Assembly (NCBI GenBank): GCA_049799955.1
Contig: JBARIW010000127.1
Location: forward strand, 8,140 to 72,139
Direction: 5' to 3'
DNA: 64,000 bases
Source: JBGTFE01 sp049799955
GTDB taxonomy: Bacteria > Acidobacteriota > Blastocatellia > Pyrinomonadales > Pyrinomonadaceae
In this document: positions 60,762-64,000 of the stretch, piece by piece
How positions within the stretch are numbered: position 1 is the first letter of the stretch
How the letters are laid out: each line of letters begins with the position of its first letter
Notes under the pieces: generated by a model
What the model was told of the DNA's origin: nothing
The model's input: only the letters and a program-made list of their open reading frames with translations
The model's database searches: none
Program-made: the position numbers and the translations under genes

Positions 60762-60767
60762 TTTTTA

Positions 60768-60860
60768 CCGCGGAGACGCGGAGACGCGGAGAAATACAAA
60801 ATAAACTTTTGTGCATCTTTTAAAGTCTTTCTAAAACTCTGCGTCTCCGCGTCTCTGCGG
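60768..60860. repeat. Word-built palindrome, word ggagacgc
   Basis: Left arm 60768-60792, right arm 60837-60860, with an A/T-rich middle; related to 50449-50530. It fills the gap between mraY and murD and ends 7 nt before the TTG start of murD. Confidence 0.8.
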
Positions 60861-60867
60861 TGAGATT

Positions 60868-62268
60868 TTGGTTAATAAATTGGAAGTTAAAGATAAAAAA
60901 ACTTTAGTTCTCGGCGCGGGAAAATCCGGCGTCGCTTCCGCGCGATTTTTGGCGCAACGCGGCGGGACGGTCGCTCTGCACGATAAAAAGCCGGTCGAAA
61001 ACTGGTCGGAAGCGGCGCGTTCTTTGAAGGAGAAATTCGGCGTCGGCTTGATTGACGGCAATCTTCCATCGTGGCTTTTAGACCAGATTGATTTGGTAGT
61101 TATCTCGCCCGGCGTTCCGACAAATTCGATTCCGGCGCGATATGTTGACCGCAAAGACGGCGAAGTTATCGGCGAAGTCGAGCTTGCCTACAGATTTTTG
61201 AAAGGCGGAATCGTCGGCATTACCGGCTCGAACGGCAAAACGACGACGACGACTTTAATCGGCGAATTGCTGAAAAATTCGGGAATCGAAACGCAGGTCG
61301 GCGGAAATATCGGAACGCCGCTTTTGAATTTGACCGAAAATTCAAACGAAAACGGCTGGACGGTCGCCGAGCTTTCGAGCTTTCAGCTTGAAACCATCAA
61401 AGATTTTCGCCCGAACGTCGCGCTTTGTTTGAACGTTACGCCGAATCACATGGACAGGTACGATTTTTTCAGCGACTACGCCGCCGCGAAACATCGTCTG
61501 TTTATGAATCAAACGAGCGAAGACGTGGCGATTTTGAATGCCGACGACGAAATCACGGCAAGCTGGACAAGCGGTTTGAAGGCGCACGTTTCGCTTTTCA
61601 GCGTGAAAAAAGAATTGGACGAAGGTTTATTTTTGCGCGGAAGAGATTTAGTTTGCCGAAGTAGCGGGAAAGAAAAAATTCTGACGACGCGCGACGAGAT
61701 TTTTCTGCGCGGGCTGCATAACGTCGAAAATGTTTTGGCGAGCTTTGCGGCTGGCTTGGCTTGCGGCGCGTCGCCGGATTCGATGCGCGAAACGGTGAAA
61801 AATTTCAAAGGCGTCGAGCATCGCATCGAGTTTGTCTCGGAAATCGAAGGCGTGAAATTTTATAACGACTCGAAAGCGACTTCGGTTGACGCGACTTTGA
61901 AAGCGCTCGAAGCATTGTCCGAAAGCGGCGGAAAGACGATTTTAATCTTGGGCGGGCGCGGAAAAAACGCGCCGTATGCGCCGCTTGTCGATTTGATTGA
62001 AAAATCGGTTCGCCGCCTTATTTTAATCGGTGAAGACGCCGACAATATCGAATCGCAGCTAAAGAATCACGCCGAAATCGTTCGCGCCGATTCGATGCGA
62101 GACGCGGCTCAAAAAGGTTTTGAAAATGCCGAAAGCGGCGATTCGGTTCTTCTCGCCCCGGCTTGCGCGAGCTTTGATATGTTCGATTCTTTCGAGCATC
62201 GCGGAGAGGTTTTCAAACGTGAAGTGTTGAGTCTGAATTCAAAAGCTCAGGCAAATGAGGCGAAATGA
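60868..62268 (+). CDS. murD: UDP-N-acetylmuramoylalanine--D-glutamate ligase
   Basis: 466 residues. TLVLGAGKSGVASARFLAQR (N-terminal dinucleotide-like fold), VGITGSNGKTTTTTLIGELL (P-loop), NVTPNHMDRYDFFSDYAAAK, FKGVEHRIEFV and NDSKATSVDATLKAL. It adds D-Glu to UDP-MurNAc-L-Ala. TTG start at 60868; an upstream Shine-Dalgarno is not clear. Ends in an ATGA overlap with the next small gene. Confidence 0.96.
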   Translation: MVNKLEVKDKKTLVLGAGKSGVASARFLAQRGGTVALHDKKPVENWSEAARSLKEKFGVGLIDGNLPSWLLDQIDLVVISPGVPTNSIPARYVDRKDGEVIGEVELAYRFLKGGIVGITGSNGKTTTTTLIGELLKNSGIETQVGGNIGTPLLNLTENSNENGWTVAELSSFQLETIKDFRPNVALCLNVTPNHMDRYDFFSDYAAAKHRLFMNQTSEDVAILNADDEITASWTSGLKAHVSLFSVKKELDEGLFLRGRDLVCRSSGKEKILTTRDEIFLRGLHNVENVLASFAAGLACGASPDSMRETVKNFKGVEHRIEFVSEIEGVKFYNDSKATSVDATLKALEALSESGGKTILILGGRGKNAPYAPLVDLIEKSVRRLILIGEDADNIESQLKNHAEIVRADSMRDAAQKGFENAESGDSVLLAPACASFDMFDSFEHRGEVFKREVLSLNSKAQANEAK

Positions 62269-62717
62269 AAATAGCTTTTTTAATAATTTTTGCGGTTTTC
62301 GGATTAATTCAAACGCAGAATTGCGACAGAAAGACGATGCAGAATATGGAAACAAATGTTACGGCAACTCCGAAACCGACGCCGAAAAAAGCATCGAAGT
62401 TTGACCGTTTGCCGGAAAATATTACGCTCGAAACTGAAGTTAAGAAAGACGTTAAAGACAAAAAGGGCAAAATAATTTCCTCTGAGACAACGACGGTTGA
62501 AAAAAGATTGAACGAACTCAAAGCAAGTTACAAAAATGACAAATTAGTTGACGGAAAAGGCAAAGAAATTCGCTTTTTCGAGCCTTTATGTCGAGGCGTT
62601 TCGGCGGGTTTTGAACAGGACGAAGCCGACCGGAAGGCAAAGGATAAAGAATTGGCGGATTTGGCGAAAAAATACACGGTGATAGTTTTGCTTTGCGACC
62701 CGGGCAAGGCGATGTGA
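62265..62717 (+). CDS. Small exported lysine-rich protein within the division cluster
   Basis: 150 residues. A signal peptide (IAFLIIFAVFGLIQTQNC) whose Cys could be lipidated; then a Thr/Pro linker and a Lys/Glu-rich mature part (LETEVKKDVKDKKGKIISSE, FFEPLCRGVSAGFEQDEADR). Unknown family. It overlaps murD by ATGA, so it is coupled to it, and sits where ftsW would normally follow directly. Confidence 0.65.
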   Translation: MKIAFLIIFAVFGLIQTQNCDRKTMQNMETNVTATPKPTPKKASKFDRLPENITLETEVKKDVKDKKGKIISSETTTVEKRLNELKASYKNDKLVDGKGKEIRFFEPLCRGVSAGFEQDEADRKAKDKELADLAKKYTVIVLLCDPGKAM

Positions 62718-62721
62718 TTTA

Positions 62722-62813
62722 TTTAAGATTTAAGATTCAAAATTCAAAATTCAAAATTGAAAGACAAAATCTTGAATCTTAAATATTAAATCTTAAATAT
62801 TAAATCTTGAATT
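62722..62813. repeat. Word-built palindrome, words attcaaa / atcttaa
   Basis: Left arm 62722-62758, right arm about 62769-62813. It fills the gap before ftsW and ends 6 nt before the ATG. Confidence 0.75.
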
Positions 62814-62818
62814 AAAGA

Positions 62819-64000
62819 ATGGCGAAAAAGCTCCGCATAGATTGGTTTTTATTTGCGATAACCGCAGGACTCGCGCTTTTCGGCGCGGTGATGGTCTATT
62901 CGGCTTCGGCGATGATTTCGCTTCAGGAAACCGCGAATAATCCCGAAGGCGCGAGCCAGTTTGCCTATTTTTACAAACAGCTCGGCTTTACGCTCGCCGG
63001 TTTGGCGGTGATGTATGCGACGAGCAAAATTCATTACCGATGGTATCAAAACGAATACGTCGTTTACGGAATTTTAGCTCTAACGGTCGCGCTTCTGCTC
63101 GCGGTTTTCGGTTTTCCGGCGATTAACGGCGCGCGGCGCTGGATTAGATTTTCGGGAATGTCGTTTCAGCCTTCGGAGATTGCGAAAGTCGCTTTGCCGA
63201 TTTTTCTCGCGTATTTTTTGACGAAAAACGAGAAAACCGTCGGCGAATTGAAGGAAACCGTTTTGCCGTGTCTCGCGGTTCTCGGATTTTTGGGCGGGCT
63301 GATTTTTATCGAGCCTGATTTGGGAACGACGATTGTTCTTTGCGCGATTTTTACGAGCGTTTATTTTGCCGCCGGAGCAAGGCTTCTGCATTTCGCAACG
63401 GTCGGCGGCGGATTGCTTCTGATTGGCGTCAGCGCGCTTGTTTTTGCGCCGTGGCGCGTGGCGCGGCTTATCGCTTTTCTCGACCCTTGCAGCAAGGAAA
63501 ACGCGGCGGGCGCGGGCTATCAGGTTTGCCAATCGCTTTACGCAATCGGTTCGGGCGGCGTTCTCGGCGAAGGTTTTGCCAAAGGTCAGCAAAAGCTTTT
63601 TTATCTGCCGTATCCGTATTCGGATTTTATATTTTCGGTCGTCGGCGAAGAATTAGGCTTAGTCGGAACGCTCGCGGTCGTCATCGCTTTCGGCTTTTTA
63701 TTATGGCGCGGAACACGCGCCGCGCTGAATGCTCCCGACCGTTTCGGTTTGCTTCTCGGAATCGGAATCATCACGGGAATTACCGTTCAGGCGCTTTTCA
63801 ATATCAGCGTCGTGATTTCGATTTTGCCCGCGAAAGGCATTCCGCTGCCGTTTATTTCCTACGGCGGCTCGTCAATTATCGTAACGCTTTTCGCCGTCGG
63901 GATTTTGCTGAATATTTCGCAATACGCGGGCTTTGTGGAAATTAATCAGGAAGCCGCGCCGGTTCCGAAAAGAAAAAAAAGCGGCAAACCGAGACTGAGC
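62819..64000 (+). CDS. ftsW: Lipid II polymerase FtsW (3' truncated by window edge)
   Basis: Open from the ATG at 62819 to the last base (394 codons, no stop), so the C-terminus lies outside the window. SEDS family: FAITAGLALFGAVMVYSASA, INGARRWIRFSGMSFQPSEI, FIEPDLGTTIVL, YPYSDFIFSVVGEELGLVG and the signature GIPLPFISYGGSS. It polymerises glycan strands at the septum with FtsI. The coding end is near because a Lys-rich tail (PVPKRKKSGKPRL) has begun. murG probably follows. Confidence 0.95.
   Translation, partial: MAKKLRIDWFLFAITAGLALFGAVMVYSASAMISLQETANNPEGASQFAYFYKQLGFTLAGLAVMYATSKIHYRWYQNEYVVYGILALTVALLLAVFGFPAINGARRWIRFSGMSFQPSEIAKVALPIFLAYFLTKNEKTVGELKETVLPCLAVLGFLGGLIFIEPDLGTTIVLCAIFTSVYFAAGARLLHFATVGGGLLLIGVSALVFAPWRVARLIAFLDPCSKENAAGAGYQVCQSLYAIGSGGVLGEGFAKGQQKLFYLPYPYSDFIFSVVGEELGLVGTLAVVIAFGFLLWRGTRAALNAPDRFGLLLGIGIITGITVQALFNISVVISILPAKGIPLPFISYGGSSIIVTLFAVGILLNISQYAGFVEINQEAAPVPKRKKSGKPRLS

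Overview
The window looks like a chromosomal segment of an Acidobacteriota bacterium, most likely class Blastocatellia (Pyrinomonadaceae-like). This is an inference from gene content: FecR/anti-sigma fusion, HAF-repeat exported protein, DUF1800/DUF1501 pair, BMC-P-rich microcompartment locus and division cluster. Coding density is high, and both edge genes (a FecR-type protein and ftsW) run off the window.

Layout. 1-9.2 kb: truncated anti-sigma/FecR protein, a VapC-like toxin with a downstream antitoxin-like gene, an exported protein, a four-gene ABC-2 exporter operon, a frameshifted lipoprotein and a decayed reverse-strand gene. 9.3-10.7 kb: HAF-repeat exported protein. 10.86-23.09 kb: a genomic island of about 12.2 kb in the 3' end of tRNA-Thr(TGT), bounded by a 47-bp direct repeat. 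It carries a complete type III-D2 (III-Dv-like) CRISPR-Cas effector operon (cas10, cas7-cas5-cas11 fusion, cas7-2x, csx19, cas7-insertion, cas6), a one-spacer mini-array, a membrane-protein gene, a tyrosine-integrase remnant and a umuC remnant. No cas1, cas2, CARF or other known type III ancillary gene is visible. 23.3-42.9 kb: mostly housekeeping and envelope genes (pgsA, pentapeptide/channel-like protein, DUF1501/DUF1800, DNA glycosylase, Ser/Thr kinase, plsC, PilZ, gyrA, beta-helix protein). 42.9-47.0 kb: a reverse-strand operon with ruvA and ruvB separated by a PD-(D/E)XK-like gene and flanked by small unknown genes. 47.0-50.9 kb: rex with a Rex-box operator, then a bacterial microcompartment cluster (class II aldolase, one BMC-H, three BMC-P, one Cys-rich small protein). 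50.9-54.1 kb: LemA, nucleotidyltransferase-like, TPM and ZIP genes. 54.6-64.0 kb: the division/cell-wall cluster rsmH-ftsL-ftsI-murF-mraY-murD-(small exported)-ftsW, lacking mraZ and murE.

The most striking systems are (i) the compact III-D2 effector island with its single-spacer array, and (ii) a genome-wide looking pattern: about twenty intergenic gaps hold a palindrome or tandem array built from a short word (7-9 nt), with a different word at most loci, often touching start codons that lack a Shine-Dalgarno or supplying stop codons. None was seen inside the island. Two of these elements (30068-30148 and 49434-49524) share a homologous core with different arm words, which suggests a modular repeat family.

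All homology statements are from reading motifs; no database search or folding was run.
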